A stretch of DNA of 62,248 bases from Hyphomicrobiales bacterium (GTDB lineage Bacteria > Pseudomonadota > Alphaproteobacteria > Rhizobiales > Beijerinckiaceae), in contig CANGIS010000013.1 in assembly GCA_947454055.1 (NCBI GenBank), positions 1 through 62,248 of the forward strand. The letters are read 5' to 3'. The position numbers were made by a program, and so were the translations under genes. A model generated the notes under the pieces. The model saw only the letters and a list, made by a program, of their open reading frames with translations. It had not been told where the DNA came from and did not search any database. This document shows, one piece after another, positions 34,511-43,417 of this stretch. Numbering within the stretch: position 1 is the first letter of the stretch; every line of letters starts with the position of its first letter.

Positions 34511-37021
34511 ATGAAATCTACAGCACGGGTCGTTGTCATTGGCGGAGGCGTGGTCGGCGTCGGAACGCTCTATCATCTGGCCAAAAAAGGCTGGACCGAT
34601 GTCGCCCTGATCGAACGCAAGGAGCTGACGTCCGGTTCCACCTGGCACGCCGCAGGCCTGCTACCCCTTTTTAATATGAGTTATTCGGTTGGCCAGCTCC
34701 ACAAATATTCGGTCAATCTCTATGGCAGCCTTGAGGCCGAGACCGGACAATCGGTCGGCTTCAAGAAAGTCTCCAATATCCGCCTCGCCCGCACCAAGGA
34801 CCGGTGGGACGAGTTCATGTATTATGCGGGTGTTGCTGAAACCATCGGCGTCAAGGTCAACCGGCTCACCCCCGCTCAGGTCAAGGAAATCTGGCCGCTG
34901 TGCGAAACCGACGGCCTGTTGGGCGCGATCCAGCATCCCGATGACGGCTATATCCAGCCCGCCGATCTGACGCAGGCTTTTGCCAAAGGCGCGCGCAACC
35001 GGGGTGCGGAGATCTACCGCAACACCACCGTGATCGCGATTGAACGCACCAGCTCCGGCGAATGGCTGGTTAAAACCGACCAGGGCGACATCACCTGCGA
35101 GCACATTGTCTCGGCTTCCGGCAATTTCGCCCGCCAGACCGGCAAAATGCTCGGCATTGATATTCCGGTCATCCCGGTCGAGCATCAATATATCGTCACC
35201 GAGCCGCATCCTCTGGTGCAGGAGCGTCACCGCTTGGGCCTGCCCGAAATGGGCGTGCTGCGCGAAGCCGATTCGTCCTGGTATCTCCGCGAAGAAGCCG
35301 GCGGCTTCATTCTTGGCCCTTACGAGAAGGGCGCTCCGGCTTGCTATGTCGATGGTCCGGCCAAAGAGAGCGAGTACGAGCTGTTCCAGGAAGACCTTGA
35401 TCGCTTGGCCCCGCATATCGAAGCGGCCATTGCCCGCGTTCCGGCGTTCGGCGAAGTCGGCGTCAAAAAAGTCTATAACGGCGCCATCGCCTACACGCCC
35501 GACGGCAACCCGATTGTCGGCCCCGCTTGGGATCTGCCGAATGTCTGGCTGAACGAAGGCCACAGCTTCGGCATCACGGCCGCTGGCGGCGCAGGTTGGC
35601 AGCTCGCGGAATGGATTGTCGATGGCGAGTCGACCGTCGATATGATGGGCGTCGATCCACGCCGCTTTGGGCCTTATGCCGGTCGCGGCTACCTTCGGGA
35701 AAAAAACGAAGAGGCCTATGCCAACGTCTTTACCCCGCATTATCCGGATGAAGAGCGCGTCGCCGCCCGCCCGCTTCGCCAGACGCCGTGCTACGACCGC
35801 ATGAAGGCGCTGGGTGCCGTATTCGGCTCCGTTTATGGTTGGGAGCGCCCGAACTGGTTCGCCCCTCCCGGCTATGAAGTCTCAAAAGAAGAGCTCGATA
35901 CGCCCGATGTGTTGACCAACGAGAACCACGCCCCTCCAGCCGAGGACGGCAAGATCAAGGAAAAGTGGAGCTTCCGCCGCTCGAACTATTTCCCCTTTGT
36001 CGGCGAAGAGTGCAAAGCAGTTTCATCCGGCGTCGGTTTGCAGGACATGTCGGCTTTCGCCAAATGCCTGATCACCGGTCCGGGCGCACGCGCATGGCTT
36101 GACAGCATTCTGGCCAACCGCATTCCGAAAGTGCGGGGCCGCATCGCGCTCAGCCATCTTCTGTCGAAAAATGGCGGCGTGCGGGCGGAGTTCACGGTGT
36201 ATGAAAACGCACCCAACAGCTTCTATCTCGTCTCCGCCGGTGCGTTCGAGCGCCACGATCACGACACGTTGAAAAAGCTGTTGCCGAAGGATGGCAGCGT
36301 CCGCTTCACGCCGATCACGACCGCCTATGGCGTGTTGGTGTTGGCGGGGCCTAAATCCCGCGAAGTGCTGCAATCCCTCACCGATGCCGATTTGTCGAAC
36401 GCTGCCTTCCCCTGGTTGACCGGTCAACGCATCTCGGTGGGTGCGGTGCAATGCGACGTATTACGCGTCAACTTCATCGGCGAATTGGGCTACGAGTTCC
36501 ATCACCCGATCGAGATGCAGAACCATCTGTTCGATCTCTTGATGAAGGCCGGCGCTAAATTCGGCATCCGTCCGTTCGGTATTCGCGCGATGACCTCGAT
36601 GGCATTGGAAAAGTCCTATCGTCTGGTCGGCCGCGAAATGTCGATCGAATATTCGGCCTTTGAATCAGGCCTGCAGCGCTTCGTTCACCCGAACAAAGGC
36701 GACTTTATCGGCCGCGATGCCTTGGTCGCCTGGCAGCAAAAGGGCTTCAAAAACGCTTTCGTCACCATGGAAGTGCATGATGTCGAGGATTGCGACGCCC
36801 GCGGATCGGAAGCCATTTTGAAAAAGGGCAAGATTGTCGGACGCTGCACGTCCGGTGGCTTCGGCTGGCGGAGCAACAAATCCCTCGCTTTAGGCATGGT
36901 TGCACCTGAATTCTCGGCAGTCGGAACCGAACTCGACGTGGTAATTCTCGGAAAAACCTTCCGCGCGACGGTTATTCCTGAATCACCGTTCGATCCGGAA
37001 AACGAACGGCTTCGGGCCTAA
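34511..37021 (+). CDS. FAD-dependent dimethylglycine/sarcosine dehydrogenase with GcvT domain, copy 1
   Basis: An 836-residue flavoprotein that would demethylate dimethylglycine or sarcosine and pass the one-carbon unit to THF. The N-terminal DAO domain begins VVVIGGGVVGVGTLYHLAKK; GSTWHAAGL holds H46, the position of covalent FAD attachment in DMGDH/SARDH. From about residue 430 to the end is a GcvT-like folate-binding domain (VLVLAGPKSREVLQSLTDAD, then FIGELGYEFHHPIE). The start at 34511 has AGGAG about 10 nt upstream. Probable first gene of the operon running to 44784. Choice between dimethylglycine, sarcosine or another N-methyl amino acid is open. Confidence 0.85.
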   Translation: MKSTARVVVIGGGVVGVGTLYHLAKKGWTDVALIERKELTSGSTWHAAGLLPLFNMSYSVGQLHKYSVNLYGSLEAETGQSVGFKKVSNIRLARTKDRWDEFMYYAGVAETIGVKVNRLTPAQVKEIWPLCETDGLLGAIQHPDDGYIQPADLTQAFAKGARNRGAEIYRNTTVIAIERTSSGEWLVKTDQGDITCEHIVSASGNFARQTGKMLGIDIPVIPVEHQYIVTEPHPLVQERHRLGLPEMGVLREADSSWYLREEAGGFILGPYEKGAPACYVDGPAKESEYELFQEDLDRLAPHIEAAIARVPAFGEVGVKKVYNGAIAYTPDGNPIVGPAWDLPNVWLNEGHSFGITAAGGAGWQLAEWIVDGESTVDMMGVDPRRFGPYAGRGYLREKNEEAYANVFTPHYPDEERVAARPLRQTPCYDRMKALGAVFGSVYGWERPNWFAPPGYEVSKEELDTPDVLTNENHAPPAEDGKIKEKWSFRRSNYFPFVGEECKAVSSGVGLQDMSAFAKCLITGPGARAWLDSILANRIPKVRGRIALSHLLSKNGGVRAEFTVYENAPNSFYLVSAGAFERHDHDTLKKLLPKDGSVRFTPITTAYGVLVLAGPKSREVLQSLTDADLSNAAFPWLTGQRISVGAVQCDVLRVNFIGELGYEFHHPIEMQNHLFDLLMKAGAKFGIRPFGIRAMTSMALEKSYRLVGREMSIEYSAFESGLQRFVHPNKGDFIGRDALVAWQQKGFKNAFVTMEVHDVEDCDARGSEAILKKGKIVGRCTSGGFGWRSNKSLALGMVAPEFSAVGTELDVVILGKTFRATVIPESPFDPENERLRA

Positions 37022-37032
37022 CCGATGCGAGG

Positions 37033-37071
37033 CTGTCGGAATTGGGGCAACGCACGTCCCAAATCCGACAG
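37033..37071 (+). promoter_or_regulatory. Strong hairpin between the FAD-GcvT gene and the corrinoid protein gene
   Basis: CTGTCGGA-A-TTGGG (37033-37046) pairs with CCCAA-A-TCCGACAG (37058-37071): 13 pairs with one A-A mismatch and an 11-nt loop. No T run follows, so it is more likely an mRNA-stabilising or processing element than a terminator. It would protect the 3' end of the first message or set a level step before the corrinoid gene. Confidence 0.6.
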
Positions 37072-37141
37072 ATATCTCGACGGATGGGTTCTATTCGGAT
37101 AGTAAGACTTAAAAGATCGACCCTTTAAAGGATGAAACGGC

Positions 37142-37831
37142 ATGGCTGACGGCGATTTTGATCTCAACACGCTCTCTGATGACGAACTCGTCGAACAGAT
37201 GCATGACGATTTGTATGACGGCCTTGGCGAGGAAATCGTCGAGAGCGTCAACATCCTCTTGAGCCGCAACTGGACCCCTTACGACATCCTGACCAAGGCG
37301 CTCGTCGAAGGCATGCGCATTGTCGGCGTCGATTTCCGCGACGGCATTCTGTTTGTGCCGGAAGTGCTGATGTCGGCTAACGCGATGAAGGCTGGCATGG
37401 TCCTGCTTCGTCCGCTGTTGGCCGAGACCGGCGCACCGAAGGTGGGCAAGATGGTCATCGGCACCGTGAAGGGCGACATTCACGACATTGGCAAAAACCT
37501 CGTCTGCATGATGATGGAAGGCGCCGGCTTCGAAGTGATCGATCTCGGCATCAACAATCCGGTCGAGAAATATCTCGAGGCCATTGAAGAGCATAAGCCC
37601 GACATTCTCGGCATGTCCGCGCTGCTCACCACAACCATGCCTTACATGAAGGTCGTGATCGACACGCTCAAGGAAAAGGGCATGCGCAACGACTATCTCG
37701 TGCTCGTTGGTGGCGCACCCTTGAACGAAGCCTTTGCCGAAGCCGTTGGCGCCGACGCCTATTGCCGCGACGCGGCAGTGGCGGTGGAAACCGCCAAGGC
37801 GCTTTTGTCGCAGCGCACCATTCGCGCCTGA
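37142..37831 (+). CDS. Corrinoid (methyl-carrier) protein, MtbC/MtgC-like
   Basis: A 229-residue cobalamin-binding methyl carrier. Residues about 5-90 form the helical cap domain; the Rossmann-like B12 domain holds GTVKGDIHDIGKNLV with the cobalt-ligand H114, then GMSALLTTTMPYMKVVIDTL and LVLVGGAPLNEAF. It is the only corrinoid carrier in the window, so it should serve all three MttB proteins. Its first 35 residues contain 13 Asp/Glu and no Lys or Arg, opposite in charge to the Arg-rich tails of the MttB, methyl-THF methyltransferase and activator proteins. No cobalamin riboswitch was recognised in the 120 bp before it. Confidence 0.9.
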   Translation: MADGDFDLNTLSDDELVEQMHDDLYDGLGEEIVESVNILLSRNWTPYDILTKALVEGMRIVGVDFRDGILFVPEVLMSANAMKAGMVLLRPLLAETGAPKVGKMVIGTVKGDIHDIGKNLVCMMMEGAGFEVIDLGINNPVEKYLEAIEEHKPDILGMSALLTTTMPYMKVVIDTLKEKGMRNDYLVLVGGAPLNEAFAEAVGADAYCRDAAVAVETAKALLSQRTIRA

Positions 37832-37880
37832 TCGGAAGATCACAGCGCCAAACAACACGATAAGAGAGGGAGGACGCCTT

Positions 37881-38537
37881 ATGGCCAGTGCCGTTAAGCC
37901 TCCCCTCAAAACCCTTCTCATCGCCTGCGGCGCGCTTGCGCGCGAAGTGCTCGATGCCAAGCGGCTCAACGGGCTCGATTTTCTGGATGTGACCTGCTTG
38001 CCGGCCATCTGGCATAACCACCCCGAAAAGATCCCTGAAGGCGTGCGCGGCAAAATACGCCGCAACCGCAAGAAATATGACCGGATTTTGTGCCTTTACG
38101 GCGATTGCGGCACCGGCGGCATGCTGGACAAAATGCTGGAAGAGGAAGGTGTCGAGCGGATCGAGGGCGATCATTGCTACGCGTTCTATTCCAAACCGGG
38201 CGAATTCGATGCTTTGATGGAAGAGGAAATCGGCACCTTCTTTCTCACCGATTATCTCGTGCGCCATTTCGACCGGCTGATCATTCAAGGGTTGGGGATT
38301 GATCGCCACGCCCAGCTGATGGGGGTCTATTTCGGCAACTACAAGCGCATCGTCTATCTGGCGCAAATGCCCGATGCAGCGCTCGAGAAAAAGGCGCGCT
38401 CGGCAGCTGAGCGGCTGGGCCTTGAATATGAAATGCGGATCACCGGCCTTGGTGGTCTTGAAAACTTCGTCACCGGCAAAGGGCGTTCCCATGTCGGTGG
38501 CACATCGCTCATTCCATCCATGATCGCTAGGAGCTAA
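37881..38537 (+). CDS. DUF1638 protein
   Basis: A 218-residue protein of the DUF1638 family, of unknown biochemical function but often found beside corrinoid methyltransferase genes. Visible parts are KTLLIACGALAREVLDAKRL, a Cys/Gly-rich RILCLYGDCGTGGMLDKML, and HCYAFYSKPGEFDALMEEE. Cys residues in CGAL, CLYGDCG and HCY could bind a metal or iron-sulfur cluster. GGGAGG precedes the ATG at 37881. It lies 49 bp after the corrinoid gene and 7 bp before the next. A role in corrinoid loading, reactivation or methyl transfer is possible. Confidence 0.8.
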   Translation: MASAVKPPLKTLLIACGALAREVLDAKRLNGLDFLDVTCLPAIWHNHPEKIPEGVRGKIRRNRKKYDRILCLYGDCGTGGMLDKMLEEEGVERIEGDHCYAFYSKPGEFDALMEEEIGTFFLTDYLVRHFDRLIIQGLGIDRHAQLMGVYFGNYKRIVYLAQMPDAALEKKARSAAERLGLEYEMRITGLGGLENFVTGKGRSHVGGTSLIPSMIARS

Positions 38538-38544
38538 CGTCACA

Positions 38545-38850
38545 ATGGCCAATCTCACCATCGTCTATTGGCGCGATATTCCCGCGCAGGTCATCGTCAA
38601 GCAGGGCCGCACCGCCGCCAAGCGTGAATTGCCGGAGCGTTTCGTAACCTCCATTGACGCCGCCGCCATGAAGGCCGGCGCGCGCGATACCGACAGCTAT
38701 CTCGCCGATTGGCGCCGGGCCGATCCTGTGTCCGTGGGCGATGATCTCGAAGCCGAAGCACAAGCTTGGGCTGAAAAGCTTGAAGCCGATTACCCGCAAG
38801 ACCGGCTTGTCGCTTTGGCGAAGGCTGGCGGCTATGAGGAGGCAAAATAA
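38545..38850 (+). CDS. PF13769 'virulence factor' family small protein
   Basis: A 101-residue protein that matches the family named virulence factor (PF13769): LTIVYWRDIPAQVIVKQGRT at the start, then ELPERFVTSIDAAAMKAG and DWRRADPV. The family name says nothing about function here. It is embedded between DUF1638 and a MetV-like gene with a 1-nt overlap (TAATG) to the latter, so it is a true operon member. It is likely an accessory factor of the corrinoid methyl-transfer module; no catalytic motif is visible. Confidence 0.75.
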   Translation: MANLTIVYWRDIPAQVIVKQGRTAAKRELPERFVTSIDAAAMKAGARDTDSYLADWRRADPVSVGDDLEAEAQAWAEKLEADYPQDRLVALAKAGGYEEAK

Positions 38851-39353
38851 TGTCACGCGTTCCGTTTGCTTTTGAAGCCTCCACCAAATCGCCAAGGGAT
38901 GGCGCCAAATTCGCGCTCCGTTTCTGGTCGAACGCCCATTCGCGCGGCATGGAAAAAACCTATGCGGCGTTGGAAAAATTTCTGCGCTTCGCCGCCCCTT
39001 TGTTCAAAGCCATCGGCTATGAGCGGATGGAAAAGCCGATGGTTGCGATCGAGAAAACCATCAAAGGCGCCCTGTTTGATTGCCGCATGTGCGGCCAGTG
39101 CATCTTGTCCTCGACCGGCATGTCCTGCCCGATGAACTGCCCGAAAAATCTGCGCAATGGCCCCTGCGGCGGCGTTCGCGCCAATGGCAATTGCGAGGTC
39201 TATGCCGAAATGCCCTGTGTCTGGGTCAAGGCATGGGAAGGCAGCAAGGCCATGGACGAAGGCAACAAGATTATGACGGTTCAACCCGCCATCGACCACC
39301 GCCTCAAAGGCCGTTCCAGCTGGCTGGCGGTTTCCCGTGGCGCGCATGAGTGA
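38850..39353 (+). CDS. MetV-like methylenetetrahydrofolate reductase C-terminal domain protein
   Basis: A 167-residue protein with an eight-Cys cluster FDCRMCGQCILSSTGMSCPM, NCPKNLRNGPCGGVRANGNC and EMPCVWVKAW. This is the MTHFR C-terminal/MetV family (PF12225), the iron-sulfur or zinc partner of MetF in acetogens. Residues before the cluster are helical. It starts on the stop codon of the previous gene (TAATG) and overlaps the metF gene by 8 nt. In this operon it probably forms a MetV-MetF complex that oxidises methyl-THF to methylene-THF. Presence of an acetogen-type partner in an apparently aerobic lineage is notable. Confidence 0.82.
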   Translation: MSRVPFAFEASTKSPRDGAKFALRFWSNAHSRGMEKTYAALEKFLRFAAPLFKAIGYERMEKPMVAIEKTIKGALFDCRMCGQCILSSTGMSCPMNCPKNLRNGPCGGVRANGNCEVYAEMPCVWVKAWEGSKAMDEGNKIMTVQPAIDHRLKGRSSWLAVSRGAHE

Positions 39354-40434
39354 GATCGAAACCATGAACACCCCCCTCATTCACCCGCATGATTTGGGCC
39401 CTACCCCCGCAGCCCCTTTGCCCGAATTGCCCGATCATTCCTCGCGCGGCCGTTTGGAGCGCGTGTTGCGCCGCGGCGAATTCGCCATCACCGCCGAATT
39501 GAACCCGCCCGACAGCGCTAATCCGGACGATGTCTATGAGCGCGTGGCGCATTTTGACGGCTGGGTCGACGGCATCAACGCCACCGACGGATCGGGCGCC
39601 AATTGCCATATGTCGAGCGTCGCCATCTGCGCGTTGCTGACGCGCGTCGGCTATTCGCCGATCCTCCAGATTTCCTGCCGCGATTACAACCGCATCGCCA
39701 TTCAGGGCAATGTGCTGGGCGCAGCCGCCCTTGGCGTGTGCAATGTCTTGGCGTTGACAGGTGATGGCGTGCAGGGGGGCGATCATCCCGAAGCCAAGCC
39801 GGTGTTTGATTTCGACTCGACCTCGCTGCTTGCCACCATGAAGAAAATGCGGGACGAGCGTGCCTTCCTGTCAGGCCGCAAGATCACCGATCCGCCCCGC
39901 CTGTTCTTGGGTGCGGCCGAAAACCCGTTCGCGCCGCCTTATGATTGGCGTCCGCTGCGCTTGGCCAAAAAAATCGCGGCTGGCGCGCAATATTTCCAGA
40001 CGCAATATTGCTACGATATTCCACTGCTCAAAACCTTCATGCAGAAGGTCCGCGATATGGGCCTCGACAAGCAGGCCTATATTTTGATCGGCGTCGGCCC
40101 GCTGCCATCGGCCAAGACCGCCAAATGGATGCGGTCCAATGTCGCGGGCGTGCATATTCCGGATTCGGTGATCAAACGTCTGGAAGGAGCCGAGAACCAG
40201 AAGGCCGAGGGCATCAAGCTCTGCATCGACCTTATTCAGGAAATCCATGAGATCGCAGGCGTCGCCGGCGTGCACATCATGGCCTACCGGCAGGAGGAGA
40301 GCGTCGGGCATATTGTCAGCGAGTCGGGCATTTTGAAGGGGCGTCAGCCCTTCCGTCGGGCCTTTGCCACCGCCGCCGATAGCGAGATGCCGCCGTCGAC
40401 GGTCGGAATGGGACAAGTACTGACACCCGCTTGA
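39346..40434 (+). CDS. metF: Methylenetetrahydrofolate reductase (MetF family)
   Basis: A 362-residue TIM-barrel flavoprotein. Visible MetF pieces are FAITAELNPPDSANPDDVYE, LLTRVGYSPILQISCRDYNR, GVCNVLALTGDGVQGGDHPE and GAQYFQTQYCYDIPLLKTFM. The ATG at 39346 overlaps the MetV-like gene by 8 nt; an alternative ATG lies at 39364. The C-terminal region after residue 300 differs from housekeeping MetF. Given methyl-THF produced by the next gene's enzyme, it likely works in the oxidising direction with the MetV-like partner. A separate housekeeping metF is expected elsewhere in the genome. Confidence 0.88.
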   Translation: MSEIETMNTPLIHPHDLGPTPAAPLPELPDHSSRGRLERVLRRGEFAITAELNPPDSANPDDVYERVAHFDGWVDGINATDGSGANCHMSSVAICALLTRVGYSPILQISCRDYNRIAIQGNVLGAAALGVCNVLALTGDGVQGGDHPEAKPVFDFDSTSLLATMKKMRDERAFLSGRKITDPPRLFLGAAENPFAPPYDWRPLRLAKKIAAGAQYFQTQYCYDIPLLKTFMQKVRDMGLDKQAYILIGVGPLPSAKTAKWMRSNVAGVHIPDSVIKRLEGAENQKAEGIKLCIDLIQEIHEIAGVAGVHIMAYRQEESVGHIVSESGILKGRQPFRRAFATAADSEMPPSTVGMGQVLTPA

Positions 40435-40484
40435 CGCTATCAGACAACAGAAACAACAATTCCATACGATCCAAGGGAAATGCC

Positions 40485-41399
40485 ATGACCGATACGGTAC
40501 TCAGTTCGCATAAAAAGGAAGTCATCATCGGCTTCGAGCGCCGCTTCGTCATGATTGGCGAACGCATCAACCCGACGGGCCGCAAATTGCTGGCCGCCGA
40601 AATGGCCGCTGGCGATTACAGCCGCGTCATTTCGGATGCTTTGGCGCAGGTCGAAGCCGGCGCGCAGATGCTCGACGTCAATGCCGGTATTCCGCTCGCC
40701 GATGAGCCCGCCATTTTGGCCGAGGCGATCCGCCGCGTGCAGGAAGTCGTCGACGTGCCCCTGTCGATCGACAGCTCGATTGTTGCAGCGCTTGAAGCCG
40801 GCCTTGCCGTTTATAAGGGCAAGGCGCTGGTCAATTCGGTAACGGGCGAAGAAGATCGCCTCGAAACCGTTCTGCCGCTGGTCAAGAAATATGGTGCAGC
40901 CGTTGTCGCCATCTCGAACGACGAGACCGGCATTTCGGAAGATCCCGATGAGCGCTTCAAAATTGCCAAGAAGATTGTCGAACGCGCCGCCGATTATGGC
41001 ATTCCGCGTTCCGACGTCGTTGTCGACCCGCTGGTGATGCCGGTGGGTGCGTTGAACGATGCGGGTGCCAAGCTGATGCACCTGCTCCGCCGTTTGCGCG
41101 AAGAGCTGAAGGTCAACACCACCTGCGGCGCCTCAAACTTCTCGTTCGGCCTGCCGAACCGTCGCGGCTTGGCAGCCGCCTTCATGCCGATGGCGATTGG
41201 TGCCGGCATGACCTCCGCCATCATGAACCCGCTGCACGCCGAAGACATTCAGGCCATTCTGGGTGCCGACGTGATGATGGGCCATGATCCGAATTGCGCC
41301 AACTGGATTCGCAAATATCGCGAGCCTACGCCTGAGGGTGCCGAAGGCGGCGCCGGAGACCGTCGCGGCCGCGAAGGCCGTCGTCGCAGCCGCGAATAG
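40485..41399 (+). CDS. Methyltetrahydrofolate:corrinoid methyltransferase (pterin-binding family)
   Basis: A 304-residue pterin-binding TIM barrel (MtrH/AcsE/dihydropteroate-synthase-like). It begins with FVMIGERINPTGRKLLAAEM, has GAQMLDVNAGIPLADEPAIL and VPLSIDSSIVAALEAGL, and later TTCGASNFSFGLPNRRGLAA, all family marks. It would move the methyl group between methyl-Co(III) corrinoid and THF. The ATG at 40485 follows AAGGGA. The last 12 residues are Arg-rich (RRGREGRRRSRE, seven Arg), nearly the same string as the N-terminal Arg block of MttB copy 2 (ERRGREARRSAR); such a tail is not part of the family fold. Confidence 0.88.
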   Translation: MTDTVLSSHKKEVIIGFERRFVMIGERINPTGRKLLAAEMAAGDYSRVISDALAQVEAGAQMLDVNAGIPLADEPAILAEAIRRVQEVVDVPLSIDSSIVAALEAGLAVYKGKALVNSVTGEEDRLETVLPLVKKYGAAVVAISNDETGISEDPDERFKIAKKIVERAADYGIPRSDVVVDPLVMPVGALNDAGAKLMHLLRRLREELKVNTTCGASNFSFGLPNRRGLAAAFMPMAIGAGMTSAIMNPLHAEDIQAILGADVMMGHDPNCANWIRKYREPTPEGAEGGAGDRRGREGRRRSRE

Positions 41400-41407
41400 G
41401 ATCAACC

Positions 41408-43417
41408 GTGACCGATACCCACCGGATCGTCTTTACCCCCTCGGGCAAGCGCGGCGATTTTGCCGATGGCACCTCTGTGCTTGAAGCAGCCCGCCAGCTT
41501 GGCGTCGATGTCGATAGTGTTTGCGGCGGCCGCGGGATTTGCGGACGCTGTCAAATTCTCGTGGCGGAAGGCGATTTTGCCAAACACGGCATTCAATCGG
41601 CAGAAAGCCATCTGACCGAATGGAATTCGGTTGAAGCCCGCTATACGTCCAAACGCGGCGAGCTGGGCCCGCATCGGCGCTTGGGCTGTCAGGCCAAGCT
41701 TTGCGGTGATGTCGTTATCGACGTGCCGCCCGAGAGCCAGGTCCATCGCCAAGTCGTGCGCAAAAAGGCCGAGACGCGGGCGATTACGCTCGAACCCGTT
41801 GTGCGGCTCTATTTCGTCGAAGTAGCCGAGCCCGATATTGATAGCCCGTCCTCCGATTTCACCCGCCTGATCGAGGCGCTGAAAACGCAGTGGAACATCG
41901 ATGCCGGCATGCCCGACCTCGCCGTATTGCGTGGGCTACAAAAAACGCTCCGCAAGGGCGAATGGAAAGTCACGGTCGCAGTGCGTAAAGGCCACGACAT
42001 TGTCGCGATCTATCCTGGCCTGATCGAGACGGCCTATGGCGTCGCGGTTGATATTGGCTCCACCACCATCGCGGCGCATCTCTCCGATCTCTATAATGGC
42101 GAGACGCTCGCGTCCGCCGGTCTCATGAACCCGCAGATCCGTTTCGGCGAAGATCTGATGAGCCGCGTCTCCTATGTGATGATGAATCCGGGTGGCGAAA
42201 TCGAGATGACCGACGCTGTGCGTGCGGCGCTGGATGATCTCATCGGCGAAGTCGTCAAAGAAGCGGGCATTACGCGCGAGGGTATTGTCGAGATGACGGT
42301 GGTCGGTAACCCGATCATGCATCATCTGTTCTTGGGCCTCGATCCGGTCGAACTCGGCGGCGCCCCTTTCGCGCTGACGCTTGACAAGGGTCAGGACGTG
42401 AAAGCCCGCGAAGTGGGGCTCACGATTGCGCCAGGCGCGTTTGTGTATCTGTTGCCCTGCATTGCAGGCCATGTCGGCGCCGACACCGCAGGTGTGGTGC
42501 TTTCCGAGGCACCCCATCTGAACGACGAAGTCACCCTTGTGGTCGATGTTGGCACCAATGCTGAAATCGTGCTCGGCAATAAGAAGCGTCTGCTCGCGTG
42601 CTCGTCACCAACAGGCCCCGCCTTTGAAGGCGCGCAGCTCTCCTCCGGCCAACGCGCAGCCCCCGGCGCCATCGAACGCGTTCGGATCGACCACGAAACC
42701 CTGGAACCTAAATTCAAGATCATCGGTTCCGATCTCTGGTCGAATGAAGAAGGCTTCTGGGAAGAGGCTGCTAAAACGGGCGTCAACGGCATTTGCGGTT
42801 CCGGCATCATCGAGGCAATTGCCGAGATGTATCTCGCGGGCGTGATTACGCAGGACGGCGTCATCGACGGCGATTTGCAGGCGCGTACCCCGCGCATCAT
42901 CAATGAAGGCCGCACCTTTACCTATGTGTTAAACGATGGCGAACCCCGCATCACCATCACACAGGCCGATGTGCGCGCCATCCAGCTCGGCAAGGCGGCG
43001 CTTTATGCGGGCGTCAAGCTGCTGCTCGATCATTACGGCGTCGATCATGTCGACCGCATCACGCTGGCAGGTGCCTTTGGCAGTCATATTGACGTCAAAT
43101 ACGCGATGGTGCTGGGGCTGATTCCCGATTGCGATCTGGCTAAAGTCGGCTCGGCAGGGAATGCCGCCGGCACCGGTGCGCGTATTGCGCTTTTGAACGA
43201 AACCGCACGCGGCGAAATTGAATCGGTGGTCGGAAAAATCGAAAAAATCGAAACCGCGATGGAACCGAAATTCCAGACGCATTTCGTGAGTGCGATGGCG
43301 ATCCCGAACAAGGTCGATTTCTTTGCTAACCTCGCCAAGGTCGTCACTTTGCCGCCGCCAAAAGTACACGCCGAGCCTGTCGAGGGCGATGGCGGAAGAC
43401 GCAGGCGCAGGGGATGA
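41408..43417 (+). CDS. Corrinoid activation protein (2Fe-2S ferredoxin plus ASKHA/DUF4445 domain, RACo-like)
   Basis: A 669-residue reductive activator of corrinoid proteins. The N-terminus is a plant-type [2Fe-2S] domain with C39, C45 and C48 in VCGGRGICGRCQ and C94 in RRLGCQAKLCG. The rest is the ATPase fold of DUF4445: YGVAVDIGSTTIAAHLSDLY, ETVVGNPIMHHLFLGLDP-like text around MTVVGNPIMHHLFLGLDPVE, and TLVVDVGTNAEIVLGNKKRL. It would use ATP and low-potential electrons to rescue Co(II) corrinoid to Co(I), which must be frequent in air. GTG start at 41408. The C-terminus ends in five consecutive Arg ([10 protein letters not shown]), like the tails of other corrinoid partners here. Confidence 0.88.
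   Translation: MTDTHRIVFTPSGKRGDFADGTSVLEAARQLGVDVDSVCGGRGICGRCQILVAEGDFAKHGIQSAESHLTEWNSVEARYTSKRGELGPHRRLGCQAKLCGDVVIDVPPESQVHRQVVRKKAETRAITLEPVVRLYFVEVAEPDIDSPSSDFTRLIEALKTQWNIDAGMPDLAVLRGLQKTLRKGEWKVTVAVRKGHDIVAIYPGLIETAYGVAVDIGSTTIAAHLSDLYNGETLASAGLMNPQIRFGEDLMSRVSYVMMNPGGEIEMTDAVRAALDDLIGEVVKEAGITREGIVEMTVVGNPIMHHLFLGLDPVELGGAPFALTLDKGQDVKAREVGLTIAPGAFVYLLPCIAGHVGADTAGVVLSEAPHLNDEVTLVVDVGTNAEIVLGNKKRLLACSSPTGPAFEGAQLSSGQRAAPGAIERVRIDHETLEPKFKIIGSDLWSNEEGFWEEAAKTGVNGICGSGIIEAIAEMYLAGVITQDGVIDGDLQARTPRIINEGRTFTYVLNDGEPRITITQADVRAIQLGKAALYAGVKLLLDHYGVDHVDRITLAGAFGSHIDVKYAMVLGLIPDCDLAKVGSAGNAAGTGARIALLNETARGEIESVVGKIEKIETAMEPKFQTHFVSAMAIPNKVDFFANLAKVVTLPPPKVHAEPVEGDGGRRRRRG

Noticed and set aside
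37022-37141. Cobalamin riboswitch before the corrinoid protein gene
   Set aside because: Only a simple hairpin is present; no B12-box-like sequence was found.
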